NCBI RefSeq assembly: GCF_004403985.1
Contig: NZ_SOHL01000030.1
Span: 62,296-126,295, forward strand
Direction of reading: 5' to 3'
DNA from: Cryobacterium gelidum
GTDB taxonomy: Bacteria > Actinomycetota > Actinomycetes > Actinomycetales > Microbacteriaceae
DNA length: 64,000 bases
Shown here: piece after piece, positions 52,948 through 63,115 of the stretch
Position numbering within the stretch: position 1 is the first letter of the stretch
Layout: each line of letters begins with the position of its first letter
The notes under the pieces: generated by a model
The model's input: only the letters and a program-made list of their open reading frames with translations
Told to the model about the DNA's origin: nothing
Database searches by the model: none
Made by a program: the position numbers and the translations under genes

Positions 52948-55900
52948 CTAGCGCGGTTCGTTCTTCTGCGGCTTGTCGGCCTTGTCGGCCTTGTCGGCTT
53001 TGTCGACCTTGACGTCGGTCCAGCCGATCACGTCACCGTCGGCGTTCTGCACGGAGATGCTGTACTTGCCGTGCTTGAGGTCGTCGGCGAGCGTGATGCT
53101 CACAGTGCCGTCGGCGCGCACGAGCAGCCAGCCCCCGAGGTTCTCGGCCGTCTTCTTGGAATAGGCCCATACCGATATGTATTCTCCGGCTAGTTCCGCC
53201 CCAACCTCGACGACAACCGAGTCACCGCCCCGGTAGAAGTCCCGGTCGGTGGTGATCGCGTTCTCGAGCTTCTTGCTGAGATCTTTCGCCGGGACCGCGG
53301 TGGGTGCCTCCCCCGGTTCGGCGCTCACCGCGACGGCGAGGCGCACGATGGTGCCTGACTCGACGGCAGTCATCTCGAGCACGCTGCTCGGTGCGGCATC
53401 GGTCGGCACAGTGACGCTGACGGTAGCCGTACCCGCTGCGTCAATGGATGCCGTACCCACGTCGGTGCCCGACCAGCGCAGCGCGAGCTGCGTGTTCTTT
53501 GGAGCACCGAGCGACGTGAGGTTCAGGCTGCCGACCGTGAGGGTGATCGTGTCGCCCGGACGAACCGCAGCCGTGGGTTCACCGGAGATCGAGGCCTGGT
53601 TGGCCTTAAACGACGGCGAAAGCGGGCTGTTCGCCTGGATGTAGGAGATCCAGGCATCCCGGTCGACGAGACCGGAGTCGCGGGTGTCCGTGCCATTTCT
53701 GAACTCGCGAAAGTTGTCGCCACCGGTGAGCAGAAAGTTGAACGATCCGACGCGGTAGGACTGCGCCGGGTCGATCTGGGCGCCATCGATCCAGATGCCC
53801 GTCACGCGGTCGCCCGCGGCACGGCGGGCATCGAACGAGTAATTCACGTTGTCGCTCAGGCCGAGCTGCAGGAACGGACGGCTCGGAATCGTCCCGTCGG
53901 CGTTGGTCTGCCACTGCTGCTCGAGAACCGTCTTGAACTGCGCACCGGAAAGGCTTGTCGTCCACAGATTATTCAGGAATGGCAGTACCGCGTTCGCCTC
54001 CGCGTAGGTGACGACACCGTCGGGACTGAGCGACAGGTCGGACCGCATCCCCCCGGGGTTGACGATGCCGATCTCGGCCCCGCCAATTGTCGGATCGGCC
54101 AGGGAGGCGCGGAGGGAGTTCGCAACCAGCGTGCCCATGGTCGAGGGAGCCATCCGGTTTTCGGCGCAGGGGGCTACACCACCGAGGCAGGCCCGGGTGA
54201 TGTCGGCGGTGACCGACCCGACGGGCACGTTGCCCTGGATCGCGGCTTCGGCCAGTGCGGCGTTCGTGATCGATTGGACCGCACGCGCGCGCGGGTAGGC
54301 TGCCACGAGGTCAGCGTCGGACGAGGTCGAGCGGGCCACGTTGCGGTTCTTCACCGTGGTGGTGTCGCCGGAGGCGATGTCGTAGCTGAGTACGATCTGG
54401 CCGATATTCTCGCCGTAGCTGCCCGTCTGCAGCACCGGGCGGGTCACGCCGTCGGCCGCGCCGGGAACCTGGGCGTTCCACGCGTACTGCTTGTGCGTAT
54501 GACCGGTGAAGATCGCGTCGACTTCAGCAGAGGTGTCATTCACGATGCTCGCGAATGCTCCGCCGGCGGCGAGTTCCTGCTCGAGCGTCGCGCCATCAGG
54601 GATTCCCGCTCCGGCACCCGCGTGGAACTCGGCGATCAGCACATCCGCTTCGCCGTTCAACGGGTCGCCATCGGCGAGCTGGGCGGCAACGCGGTTGACG
54701 GCTGCGACGGGGTCACCGAAGCTGAGGTTCGCGATTCCGTTGGGCGAGACCAATGTGGGTGTCTCTTCCGTGACTGCTCCGATCACGCCGACCGTGACGC
54801 CAGCCACGTCGAGGAGCGCGTATTCCTGCATCGCGGGCGTTTCCGTGCCCGCGTTGTAGACGTTGGCCCCGAGGTAGTCGAAGTTGGCCGCGTCGGCCAC
54901 CCGGCCGGTGAGGTCAGCGAAGCCCTGGTCGAACTCGTGGTTGCCCACGCCCGAGGCCGCGAGGTCGAGGGCGTTGAGAACATCGATGGTCGGCTGGTCG
55001 TTTTGGGATGCCGACGCGAAGAGGGAGGCGCCGATGTTGTCGCCGTCGGAGAGGAACAGCGAGTTCGGGTCGCCGTACTCGGCGCGCAGCTGTTCCACGG
55101 TTCCCGCGAACTTGACGGTGTTGGCGTCAATGCGTCCGTGAAAATCGTTGATGTTGAGTAGGTTGAGTTCGACCGCGGTGGGCGTCTCGAGGTTCAGGCC
55201 CAGCACGACCGGGTCGTGGTCAGAGGACCGGTATGCGTCGGCGACGAAGAAGTCGGTCACGTTGTTGTTGTACCGGCTGTACTCCAGGGCGACCGACTCG
55301 ACCGAGTTGATGTTCCAGACGTCGACGGCGTTCACCGTTGCATCGGCCTCGGGCGAGGCGAACACGTGGTCCAGTGAGCCGACCGTGCCGCCGAAGGCGT
55401 AGGTATACTCGCCGCTCTTGTTTCCTTGATTGATGTAGCCGGCTTCAAGCAGCACCTGAATGGGATCTTCAAGGTCGTAGGCATTGAAGTCACCGGTGAG
55501 AAAGACTCGGTCGATACCGGAGTCGGCCTTGACCCGGTCGGCGAAGGCTACGAGCGCGGCGGCCTGCTCAACCCGCGTCGGGTTGGAGGCGCCCTGCCCG
55601 TCGCCCTGGTCGGCGTTGTCCCCGGTGCCGGACCCTTTCGATTTGAAGTGGTTCACGATGGCGAGAAAGCTGCTCGTATCGTCTCCGACGAGCTGGAATG
55701 CCTGCGCAAGCGGCTCACGTGCGCGCCCGTTGAACGCGACGGATTCGGTCAGAATGACCGACTCCCCCACCGTTTCGACAGCGGTGGGCTTGTAGATGAA
55801 CGCGGTGCGAATCACATCTTCACTGGCGGGAAGCGCCGCCGGCGAGGCCACGAATGCCCAGACGTCACTGCCCGCAGCCGTGTTGAGGGCCGCGGTCAGG

Positions 55901-57705
55901 TTGCCGAGGGCATCGTCGCGGTCCTTGCCGAATACGGCCGAGTTCTCGATCTCCTCGAGCGACACGACGTCGGCGTCGAGGGCGTTGATCGCCGAGACGA
56001 TCTTGGCCTGCTGGCGTTCGAAACTGAGCTGGGTGGCGGCGCCGCGGGCGTCGCATCCGCTGCTCACCGTGGTCGGCACGCCGGCCCGGTCGCTGTAGTA
56101 GCGGCAGCCGGCGAGCGAGTCACCGGTGGTGGAGAAGTAGTTCAGAACGTTGAAACTAGCCAAGCGGATGTCCCCACCCACGTCATCCGGTGCGCTCGTG
56201 CGGGTGTCGGCGAAGGTCACCGGCTGCACGGTCGCGGCGTTGGCCGCGACGAGGGCCGTGGTCGGCTGGAACTTCCAGGCGTCGTTGCGAAAGTCGAAAA
56301 TGACCGGCGACAGGAACGACACCGCGGCGCCGATACGCACTGGGGCGGTGGTCGAGAGGTACGGGACCGGGCTGCCCTGGTTGGCGGCGGCGAGGTAGTT
56401 GGTCGTGGCCCCATCGTCGAGGGTGACCGCGCGGCCGGCATTCTCCGCGAGAGCGCCCTGATATTCGGTCGAGCCGGGCCGTGCCGTGACACTCGGATTG
56501 ACCAGCGGCGTGGTTCCGGCGGCGAGGCCGATTTCGGCGTACTGGTTGGTCGTGTAGTTGCTGGTGACGGTGAAGTCGCCCTGGGGGGCGAGCAGCATGC
56601 CCTCAAGGGTTTCACGCTGCTCCGTGCTAACCGGCAGCGGCACGGTGACCAGGGTCGGGGACACTACGTCGGTGGCGGGGAGCTGGGTGACGTCGTTCAC
56701 CGTGCCGAAGGTGACCTCGGTCATGCCGAAGAATTCCACGACGGTACCGACGACCTGCACGTGGTCGCCGATCTTCACGTCGGCGGTCGCGGTGCTGGAG
56801 TGGGCGAAAACGCCGTGCGAGGCGGTGTGGCTGGCAAAGTCCACGTCGCCGCCGGTGGCCGCCGTCTGCAGGTAGAACCCGTCGAATCCGCCGGTCGGGT
56901 AGGCGGCCGTCACGACGCCGGAGGTCTTGACGACGGTTCCCGCGAGCGGGCTCGTGGTGGTCGTGCCCTGTATCGCGTCGATCGCGGTGAGTGCGTCCGG
57001 CACCGGAGTGGGGTCGGGGTCCGGCTCGGGTTCGACCGGGGTGCCGCTGTCGCCAGCAGAGTTTGTCGGCGTCGGCGCGGCCGAACTGAAGTCGGCGGCA
57101 TTGACGTCGGTGTCGACGGCCGGTGTATCACCACCGGCAGTGCGGTTCACCGAGGTGGTGACGGATGCCGCGGCGGCGGCCACTCCCTCAAAAGTGTTCG
57201 AGCTGCCGTAGCCGATCAGGTCGAGAATCTCGGCTCGCCCGGTAAGCGAGCCGGTCGCGGGCGCGGTGAGCGCGGTGGACTGGTTGGCGAAGAAGATCGT
57301 GCCGGAGGCGGCGGCGAAAGAGGTTCCAAAGGAGGCATCTGCCGTGGGCAGGGTGGCCCCGTTGGCCGCGTTCGAGCTGCCCTGCACGAGATAGTGTCCG
57401 CCGGCGGCGATCGTGCCGGTCAGGGCGACGACCCCGGTCGGGTTCGACGTTCCCCCCGAGGAGCGGTACTGAATGGAGGTGCCATCGAGTGAGACCGTCG
57501 CGTCGGTCGGGTTGTAGAGCTCAACGAACTTGTTCAGGTAGGTCGCGCCCGAGCTTCCCCCATTCAGATAGGCCTCGTTGATGATGACCCCGGTGCCGGC
57601 GGTGTTGGCGCTGGCCGGTACGGCAATGAGCGGAGCGGCCGCGAGGCTCACCCCAAGAAGTGTGGCGAAAACCAGCCTGGAGCGGCGGCGGACGGCGGAT
57701 GACAT
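52948..57705 (-). CDS. Secreted ExeM/NucH-type endonuclease fused to 5'-nucleotidase
   Basis: A 1,585-residue secreted protein. After a signal peptide (LVFATLLGVSLAAAPLIAVP) come an LTD-like domain (about residues 40-150), a beta-rich part, and an exonuclease/endonuclease/phosphatase domain (about 500-865: ASFNVLNYFS, LEEIENSAV, LTGDFNAYD, SSDHDPV). A UshA-like metallophosphatase and 5'-nucleotidase follow (about 875-1370: NINDFHGRID, LFLSDGDNIGAS, GVGNHEFDQGF, FTGHTHKQY). The tail is Lys/Ala/Asp repeats. ATG 57705 has GAGGAG five bases upstream. It likely frees phosphate or nucleosides from extracellular DNA. Confidence 0.93.
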   Translation of the reverse strand: MSSAVRRRSRLVFATLLGVSLAAAPLIAVPASANTAGTGVIINEAYLNGGSSGATYLNKFVELYNPTDATVSLDGTSIQYRSSGGTSNPTGVVALTGTIAAGGHYLVQGSSNAANGATLPTADASFGTSFAAASGTIFFANQSTALTAPATGSLTGRAEILDLIGYGSSNTFEGVAAAAASVTTSVNRTAGGDTPAVDTDVNAADFSSAAPTPTNSAGDSGTPVEPEPDPDPTPVPDALTAIDAIQGTTTTSPLAGTVVKTSGVVTAAYPTGGFDGFYLQTAATGGDVDFASHTASHGVFAHSSTATADVKIGDHVQVVGTVVEFFGMTEVTFGTVNDVTQLPATDVVSPTLVTVPLPVSTEQRETLEGMLLAPQGDFTVTSNYTTNQYAEIGLAAGTTPLVNPSVTARPGSTEYQGALAENAGRAVTLDDGATTNYLAAANQGSPVPYLSTTAPVRIGAAVSFLSPVIFDFRNDAWKFQPTTALVAANAATVQPVTFADTRTSAPDDVGGDIRLASFNVLNYFSTTGDSLAGCRYYSDRAGVPTTVSSGCDARGAATQLSFERQQAKIVSAINALDADVVSLEEIENSAVFGKDRDDALGNLTAALNTAAGSDVWAFVASPAALPASEDVIRTAFIYKPTAVETVGESVILTESVAFNGRAREPLAQAFQLVGDDTSSFLAIVNHFKSKGSGTGDNADQGDGQGASNPTRVEQAAALVAFADRVKADSGIDRVFLTGDFNAYDLEDPIQVLLEAGYINQGNKSGEYTYAFGGTVGSLDHVFASPEADATVNAVDVWNINSVESVALEYSRYNNNVTDFFVADAYRSSDHDPVVLGLNLETPTAVELNLLNINDFHGRIDANTVKFAGTVEQLRAEYGDPNSLFLSDGDNIGASLFASASQNDQPTIDVLNALDLAASGVGNHEFDQGFADLTGRVADAANFDYLGANVYNAGTETPAMQEYALLDVAGVTVGVIGAVTEETPTLVSPNGIANLSFGDPVAAVNRVAAQLADGDPLNGEADVLIAEFHAGAGAGIPDGATLEQELAAGGAFASIVNDTSAEVDAIFTGHTHKQYAWNAQVPGAADGVTRPVLQTGSYGENIGQIVLSYDIASGDTTTVKNRNVARSTSSDADLVAAYPRARAVQSITNAALAEAAIQGNVPVGSVTADITRACLGGVAPCAENRMAPSTMGTLVANSLRASLADPTIGGAEIGIVNPGGMRSDLSLSPDGVVTYAEANAVLPFLNNLWTTSLSGAQFKTVLEQQWQTNADGTIPSRPFLQLGLSDNVNYSFDARRAAGDRVTGIWIDGAQIDPAQSYRVGSFNFLLTGGDNFREFRNGTDTRDSGLVDRDAWISYIQANSPLSPSFKANQASISGEPTAAVRPGDTITLTVGSLNLTSLGAPKNTQLALRWSGTDVGTASIDAAGTATVSVTVPTDAAPSSVLEMTAVESGTIVRLAVAVSAEPGEAPTAVPAKDLSKKLENAITTDRDFYRGGDSVVVEVGAELAGEYISVWAYSKKTAENLGGWLLVRADGTVSITLADDLKHGKYSISVQNADGDVIGWTDVKVDKADKADKADKPQKNEPR
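52968..53010. repeat. 9-bp tandem repeat at the 3' end of the nuclease gene
   Basis: cttgtcggc units repeat about four times and encode KAD repeats (KADKADKADK) in the - strand protein. The tail is highly charged. Confidence 0.75.
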
Positions 57706-57830
57706 GGATCTCCTCATTCATAGAACGACGGTCGTCTCATTGCACCCGGGATCACGCGAGCGCTGTTTCCCCGGCAACGGGTCCGGCGGGTGCAATAGTT
57801 CGCAGCCTAGCGACGGACCGTGTCCGGCAG

Positions 57831-57860
57831 GTGAACTCCGCATATTTTGCTCATATGAAC
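57831..57860 (-). promoter_or_regulatory. Candidate PhoP-box-like half-sites upstream of the nuclease gene
   Basis: Read on the - strand, GTTCATATGAG (57850-57860) and GTTCACCTGCC (starting at 57836) resemble actinobacterial PHO box units (GTTCACC-like), with starts about 24 bases apart. The first belongs to the gap of the nuclease and acetyltransferase genes. Phosphate control would fit the enzyme. Confidence 0.35.
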
Positions 57861-57900
57861 AATGGTTATAACCGCGAAAGAGTTGATCCGGATCGATCGG

Positions 57901-58476
57901 CTAGTTCACGCGCTTCACCATGCGGGTATTGCCGAGCGTGTTCGGCTTCACCCGCGCCAGGTCGAGAAACTCGGCAACGCCCTCATCGGACGAACGCACG
58001 AGCTCGGCGTAGACGGCCGGGTCGACCGTTTCGGTGCCCATATCGCTGAACCCGTTGCGGGTGAAGAAGCCGACCTCGAAGGTGAGGCAGAACAGTCGGC
58101 TCAGGCCGAGGTCGCGGGCATCCGCTTCGAGGCGCTGCATCATTGTGTAGCCGACACCACGACCGAGCCACTGGGCGTCCACCGCGAGAGTGCGCACTTC
58201 GCCGAGGTCCTCCCACATGACGTGCAGGGCGCCGCAGCCGATCAGCCGGCCGGAGGAGTCCACGGCCACCCGAAATTCCTGCACCGCCTCATAAAACACG
58301 ACGCGGTCCTTGCCGAGCAGAATGCGTTGCTGCACGAGCGGCTCGACGAGCGCTTCTATGCCGGGCACGTCGCTGGTGCGCGCACGGCGCACCGTGTATC
58401 CCTGTTCGGGTTGTTCCGGTGCGGTCTGGTGCAGTGCAGTCACGCTCACCGGCCCCTCTCGTGGCTTATTCAGCAT
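57901..58476 (-). CDS. GNAT amino-acid N-acetyltransferase-like protein
   Basis: A 191-residue GNAT protein whose core reads RRARTSDVPGIEALVEPLVQ, GCGALHVMWEDLGEVRTLAV, LGRGVGYTMMQRLEADARDL and LFCLTFEVGFFTRNGFSDMG. This is like the short ArgA-type N-acetylglutamate synthases (mycobacterial type). ATG 58476 has GGTGG upstream; GTG starts further in are alternatives. It may act in arginine synthesis; the other arg genes are not in the window. Confidence 0.83.
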   Translation of the reverse strand: MLNKPREGPVSVTALHQTAPEQPEQGYTVRRARTSDVPGIEALVEPLVQQRILLGKDRVVFYEAVQEFRVAVDSSGRLIGCGALHVMWEDLGEVRTLAVDAQWLGRGVGYTMMQRLEADARDLGLSRLFCLTFEVGFFTRNGFSDMGTETVDPAVYAELVRSSDEGVAEFLDLARVKPNTLGNTRMVKRVN

Positions 58477-58606
58477 CAAACCACCAGTCTAGGGATGGTA
58501 CTGTCCCGTTTCGCGGCCCGGCCGCCCCGTTCGTCCCGCTCGTCCCGCATTCGCCCCCACACGTCAGGCTCAGACCGACGGATGCCGCCCCTCCGGTTCG
58601 CCCCCG

Positions 58607-58700
58607 GGCATAACTCCTGCCATGCGTGTGCGCCCGCCCGGCCAGCCCCGGAAAGATGAGGAAGTTGGCCGGAGGGTGCAGAATTTGCAGGAGTTATGCC
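58607..58700. repeat. Perfect 14-bp inverted repeat spaced by 66 bases
   Basis: GGCATAACTCCTGC (58607-58620) and GCAGGAGTTATGCC (58687-58700) are exact inverted copies in the 290-base gap between the acetyltransferase and clpC genes. It could be a recombination scar or a large structured RNA or DNA element. Confidence 0.75.
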
Positions 58701-58726
58701 GGATGAGCGGTGCGGAGGGCACAGAA

Positions 58727-58756
58727 ATGGCCCGGCAGACGAATCTGCCGGGCCAT
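58727..58756 (-). terminator. Terminator downstream of clpC
   Basis: ATGGCCCGGCAG (58727-58738) and CTGCCGGGCCAT (58745-58756) form a perfect 12-bp stem with a six-base loop, 10 bases after the clpC stop codon. Confidence 0.85.
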
Positions 58757-58766
58757 GTCTTGACTG

Positions 58767-61292
58767 CTAGTCGCTCGTGATGGCGAGGTCGGGCGTAGCC
58801 GGACCGGTTCCGATCGCGGCGGACATATTCACTCCGACGCCGACCGGGTCAACCCGGGTCGTCGTGGTGAAGACATACGCGCCATCGACGTAATCCACGT
58901 GCACGTGGTCACCGGCGTTGAGCTCGCCCTGCAGGATCTTCTCCGACAGGCGGTCCTCCACCTCGCGCTGGATGGCGCGGCGCAGCGGGCGAGCACCGAG
59001 CGTCGGGTCGAATCCGACCTCGATCAGGTGTTCCTTCGCGGGCAGGGTGACCTCGACGGTCATGTCACGGTCGAGTAGGCGAACGCTCAATCGCTTGATG
59101 AACAGGTCGACGATCTGCAGCAGCTCGGGCTTGGTCAGCTGCGGGAACACGATGACCTCGTCCACGCGGTTGAGGAACTCGGGCTTGAAGTGCTTCTTCA
59201 GCTCGTCTTTCACTTTGCCGGCCATGCGCTCGTACCCGGTGGTGCTGTCGCCTTCCAGCTGGAAGCCGACGGGGCCACCCGAGATGTCCTTGGTGCCGAG
59301 GTTGGTGGTCATGATGATGACGGTGTTCTTGAAGTCGACGACGCGACCCTGTCCATCCGTCAGCCGACCCTCTTCCAGAATCTGGAGCAGGGAGTTGAAG
59401 ATGTCGGGGTGGGCCTTCTCGATCTCGTCGAACAGCACCACGGAGAACGGCTTGCGCCGGACCTTTTCGGTGAGCTGGCCGCCCTCTTCGAAGCCGACAA
59501 ACCCGGGAGGCGCACCGAACAGGCGCGACACGGTGTGCTTCTCGCCGTACTCACTCATGTCGAGCGAGATCATGGCGGCCTCGTCGTCGAACAGGAACTC
59601 GGCGAGAGCCTTGGCCAGCTCGGTCTTTCCAACACCGGTAGGACCGGCGAAGACGAAGGAACCGGAGGGACGTTTCGGGTCCTTCAGACCGGCACGGGTG
59701 CGACGGATGGTCTTGGCGAGCGCCGAGATGGCCTCTTCCTGACCGATGACGCGCTGGTGCAGTGCCTTTTCCATGAAGACGAGCCGCGAGGACTCTTCCT
59801 CGGTCAGCTTGAACACCGGAATGCCGGTGGCCTGGGCCAGGACTTCGGCAATCAGGCCTTCGTCGACGACCGCGGTGGTCTTGACATCGCCGGACTTCCA
59901 CTTCTTCTCGAGGCGCAGACGCTCGCCGAGGAGGTTTTTCTCCTCGTCGCGCAGGCCAGCGGCTTTCTCGAAATCCTGTTCCTCGATGGCGAGTTCCTTG
60001 GCGGCACGGACCACGGCGATCTTCTCGTCGAATTCGCGCAACTCGGGGGGGCTTGAGAGGATCGAGAGACGCAGGCGGGCGCCAGCTTCGTCGATCAGAT
60101 CGATGGCCTTGTCGGGAAGGAACCGGTCCGAGACGTAGCGGTCGGCGAGGTTCGCCGCGGCCACGAGGGCACCATCGGTGATGGACACCTTGTGGTGCGC
60201 TTCGTAGCGGTCGCGCAGTCCCTTGAGAATGTTGATGGTGTGCGGCAGCGACGGCTCGTTCACTTGGATCGGCTGGAAGCGGCGCTCGAGGGCGGCATCC
60301 TTCTCGAAGTGCTTACGGTATTCGTCGAGTGTGGTCGCGCCGATGGTCTGCAGCTCACCGCGGGCGAGGAGCGGTTTGAGGATCGACGCAGCATCAATCG
60401 CGCCCTCGGCGGCACCCGCACCCACCAGGGTGTGGATCTCGTCGATGAAGACGATGATGTCGCCGCGGGTGCGAATCTCCTTGGTGACCTTTTTCAGGCG
60501 CTCTTCGAAGTCACCGCGGTAGCGGCTGCCGGCGATGAGCGAGCCGAGGTCGAGCGAGTAGAGCTGCTTGTCCTTCAGCGTCTCGGGCACATCGCCCTTG
60601 ACGATCGCCTGGGCGAGGCCCTCGACGACGGCGGTCTTGCCGACGCCGGGCTCACCGATCAGCACGGGGTTGTTCTTGGTGCGACGCGAGAGGATCTGCA
60701 TGACCCGCTCGATCTCTTTCTCGCGCCCGATGACCGGGTCGAGTTTGTTGTCGCGGGCCATCTGGGTGAGGTTGCGACCGAACTGGTCGAGCACCTGGCT
60801 GCCGGCCGTGTTGGCCGCCTGCTCATTGGCACCGACCTGCACCTGCTCCTTGCCCTGATAACCGGAGAGAAGCTGGATGACCTGCTGGCGCACGCGGTTG
60901 AGGTCGGCGCCGAGCTTCACGAGAACCTGGGCGGCGACGCCCTCGCCCTCGCGAATCAGGCCGAGCAGAATGTGCTCGGTACCGATGTAGTTGTGGCCGA
61001 GCTGCAGCGCTTCGCGCAGACTCAGCTCGAGAACCTTCTTCGCCCGCGGCGTAAAGGGGATGTGGCCGGTGGGCTGCTGCTGCCCCTGGCCGATGATGTC
61101 CTGAACCTGCTCGCGCACAGCGTCCAGCGAGATGCCAAGGCTCTCAAGAGCCTTCGCGGCGACGCCTTCACCCTCGTGAATCAGCCCGAGCAGGATGTGC
61201 TCGGTACCGATGTAATTGTGGTTGAGCATCTTGGCCTCTTCTTGGGCCAAAACGACGACGCGACGAGCTCGGTCGGTAAATCTTTCAAACAT
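58767..61292 (-). CDS. clpC: ClpC AAA+ chaperone, ATP-dependent Clp protease ATP-binding subunit
   Basis: An 841-residue Hsp100 unfoldase that feeds proteins to ClpP. It has an N-terminal double Clp_N domain (two near-identical [13 protein letters not shown] repeats at residues about 25 and 100), a first AAA domain (GEPGVGKT), the UVR/linker ([17 protein letters not shown]), and a second AAA domain ([13 protein letters not shown]). The C-terminus matches actinobacterial ClpC. AGGGAG lies about eight bases before ATG 61292. A possible ClgR box is upstream. Confidence 0.98.
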   Translation of the reverse strand: MFERFTDRARRVVVLAQEEAKMLNHNYIGTEHILLGLIHEGEGVAAKALESLGISLDAVREQVQDIIGQGQQQPTGHIPFTPRAKKVLELSLREALQLGHNYIGTEHILLGLIREGEGVAAQVLVKLGADLNRVRQQVIQLLSGYQGKEQVQVGANEQAANTAGSQVLDQFGRNLTQMARDNKLDPVIGREKEIERVMQILSRRTKNNPVLIGEPGVGKTAVVEGLAQAIVKGDVPETLKDKQLYSLDLGSLIAGSRYRGDFEERLKKVTKEIRTRGDIIVFIDEIHTLVGAGAAEGAIDAASILKPLLARGELQTIGATTLDEYRKHFEKDAALERRFQPIQVNEPSLPHTINILKGLRDRYEAHHKVSITDGALVAAANLADRYVSDRFLPDKAIDLIDEAGARLRLSILSSPPELREFDEKIAVVRAAKELAIEEQDFEKAAGLRDEEKNLLGERLRLEKKWKSGDVKTTAVVDEGLIAEVLAQATGIPVFKLTEEESSRLVFMEKALHQRVIGQEEAISALAKTIRRTRAGLKDPKRPSGSFVFAGPTGVGKTELAKALAEFLFDDEAAMISLDMSEYGEKHTVSRLFGAPPGFVGFEEGGQLTEKVRRKPFSVVLFDEIEKAHPDIFNSLLQILEEGRLTDGQGRVVDFKNTVIIMTTNLGTKDISGGPVGFQLEGDSTTGYERMAGKVKDELKKHFKPEFLNRVDEVIVFPQLTKPELLQIVDLFIKRLSVRLLDRDMTVEVTLPAKEHLIEVGFDPTLGARPLRRAIQREVEDRLSEKILQGELNAGDHVHVDYVDGAYVFTTTTRVDPVGVGVNMSAAIGTGPATPDLAITSD

Positions 61293-61372
61293 GTGATCGC
61301 TCCCTTGGCACCAGGGCAGTTGGTGCCGTTACATTGAGAGTAGCCAGCCTGCGCCGCTTCCGCGCGTTTGTT

Positions 61373-61383
61373 CGCCCTAGGCG
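61373..61383 (-). promoter_or_regulatory. Candidate ClgR box upstream of clpC
   Basis: On the - strand the bases CGCCTAGGGCG followed by AAC match the ClgR consensus as I remember it (CGCYNANRGCG, then WWS). ClgR activates clp genes in actinobacteria, and the site lies 81 bases before ATG 61292. Confidence 0.45.
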
Positions 61384-61431
61384 TGACGGATGCTGCGCGC
61401 GACCCCCTTTGCGGCCTCCGCAAGCCGGTTG

Positions 61432-62895
61432 TCACTGCACGGCGGAGGTGAGCCGCGCGAGGTTGTCGAGGATGGTGGAGCGCAGCGGCTGCCGGCGCCA
61501 TTCCTCGAGGGTGAGCTCGCGGCTGTTCAACCGGTTCTCGTCCTCCATGACGCGCAGGTCGCGCACGAATGACCGGCCGCGCACCATGAGCGACACCTCC
61601 ATATTGAGGCTGAACGAGCGCTGGTCCATGTTGCTCGACCCGACGACGGCGACTTCATCGTCGATCGTGAAGTGCTTCGCATGCAAAATGTACGGCGCCT
61701 TGTACATATAGATGTGCACGCCGGCGGTCAGTAGCTCCTCGTAGTACGAACGTTGCGCGTGATAGACGACCGCCTGGTCGCCGATCTCCGAGACGAACAG
61801 TTCCACGTGCAGCCCACGCTGGGTGGCTGTCGTGATGGCGTACATCATCGCTTCGTCCGGCACGAAGTAGGGGCTCGTGATGATGATGCGGTCCTGCGCG
61901 TAATAAAGCAACGCGAGGAACAGGCGCAGGTTGTTCTCGCCCTTGAACCCCGGACCGCTCGGCACCACCTGGCAGTCGAGGGCATGTGTCACCGGTCGCG
62001 GATGCACCGGCTCGACGTCGCGATTGAGCAGTTCATCGGTTTCGCTGTACCAGTCGGTGATGAAGATCGCGCCCAGTCCCGAGACGATCGGGCCCTCGAG
62101 GCGGGTCATGAAGTCTTTCCATTGCAGCCCGCGCCGAATGTTGCTGCGCATGTTGTAGGAACGGTCGATGATGTTCTGCGAACCCATGAATCCGACCAGA
62201 CCATCGATGATGAGCAGCTTGCGGTGGTTACGCAGGTCGGGTCGTTGCCATTTGCCGCGGAACGGCTGCACCGGCAGCATGAGTTCCCAGTGGATGCCGG
62301 CGTCCGTCAGCCGTTTCTTGGTCTGGTGAAATCCGGGCTTCCGCATCGATTGGATGTGGTCCATCAGTACGCGCACGGTCACACCGCGTTTGTGGGCGTT
62401 CTCCAGAGCAGTGAAAAACGGCGCCGTGGTGTGATCGAGCGACAGAATATAGAACTCGACGTGCACGTACTTCTTGGCGAGGTCGATGTCGGCGATCATG
62501 GTGTCGAACGCCACCTGATATTCACCGATCACGCTCGCGGTATTGTCACCGACGAGCGGCATCGCTCCAAGGTTGCGGTTGAGCTCGACGACCGATTCCA
62601 GCCAGTTCGGCCACGGATGATCACGGCGCACCAGCTCCATCCCCTCGGTGCTGCCCTGGATGAACCGGTTGATTTCCTCCTGCATGGCAAGCCGTTTTTT
62701 TGGCAGGGTTCGATAGCCGATCAGCAGAAACAACAGCACGCCGAGGTAGGGGACAAAGAAGATGGTCAGCAGCCAGGCCATGCCCGACATCGGGCGGCGG
62801 TTGCGGGGCACGACGATGATGGCCACGGCGCGAACGGAGAAATCGACGATCAGGGCCAGCAGAACGGTGATGGTCAGGCCGTCAATGCCGAACAT
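61432..62895 (-). CDS. cls: Cardiolipin synthase
   Basis: A 487-residue phospholipase D-superfamily enzyme that condenses phosphatidylglycerol-type lipids to cardiolipin. It has two N-terminal transmembrane segments (ITVLLALIVDFSVRAVAIIV, GMAWLLTIFFVPYLGVLLFL) and two HKD motifs: HRKLLIIDGLVGFMGSQN and HAKHFTIDDEVAVVGSSNMD. ATG 62895 begins six bases after the stop of the small upstream gene, so the two may be translationally coupled. Confidence 0.95.
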   Translation of the reverse strand: MFGIDGLTITVLLALIVDFSVRAVAIIVVPRNRRPMSGMAWLLTIFFVPYLGVLLFLLIGYRTLPKKRLAMQEEINRFIQGSTEGMELVRRDHPWPNWLESVVELNRNLGAMPLVGDNTASVIGEYQVAFDTMIADIDLAKKYVHVEFYILSLDHTTAPFFTALENAHKRGVTVRVLMDHIQSMRKPGFHQTKKRLTDAGIHWELMLPVQPFRGKWQRPDLRNHRKLLIIDGLVGFMGSQNIIDRSYNMRSNIRRGLQWKDFMTRLEGPIVSGLGAIFITDWYSETDELLNRDVEPVHPRPVTHALDCQVVPSGPGFKGENNLRLFLALLYYAQDRIIITSPYFVPDEAMMYAITTATQRGLHVELFVSEIGDQAVVYHAQRSYYEELLTAGVHIYMYKAPYILHAKHFTIDDEVAVVGSSNMDQRSFSLNMEVSLMVRGRSFVRDLRVMEDENRLNSRELTLEEWRRQPLRSTILDNLARLTSAVQ

Positions 62896-62901
62896 TCGTA
62901 C

Positions 62902-63081
62902 TCAGGTGACGGGTTTGTCAAGACCGAGCCGGGCGCGTTCTTCAGCTTCGATTTGTGCGTACACCTTACGTTCGGTGCGGTCGGCGCGCAGGATTGAGCG
63001 CAGCATCAGCCAGAACATCAGGCCAAGCGCAATGGTGGGTACGACCGAAAAAAGCGCGTTACCCCAGAAATTCTCAATCAC
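62902..63081 (-). CDS. Small single-pass membrane protein
   Basis: A 59-residue protein (GTG start 63081) with one transmembrane segment, NALFSVVPTIALGLMFWLML, followed by a charged helix (RADRTERKVYAQIEAEERAR). It is too small for many annotation cut-offs but fits the cls-small-small-lysS run and resembles small proteins in Microbacteriaceae. Function unknown. Confidence 0.75.
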   Translation of the reverse strand: MIENFWGNALFSVVPTIALGLMFWLMLRSILRADRTERKVYAQIEAEERARLGLDKPVT

Positions 63082-63115
63082 AGCCTCAGCTTACGCGCAA
63101 AGACTGGGAGAGCAG

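Noticed and set aside
55426..57492. A 688-codon open frame on the + strand over the nuclease gene
   Set aside because: Antisense shadow; Gly/Val/Arg-rich product without motifs.
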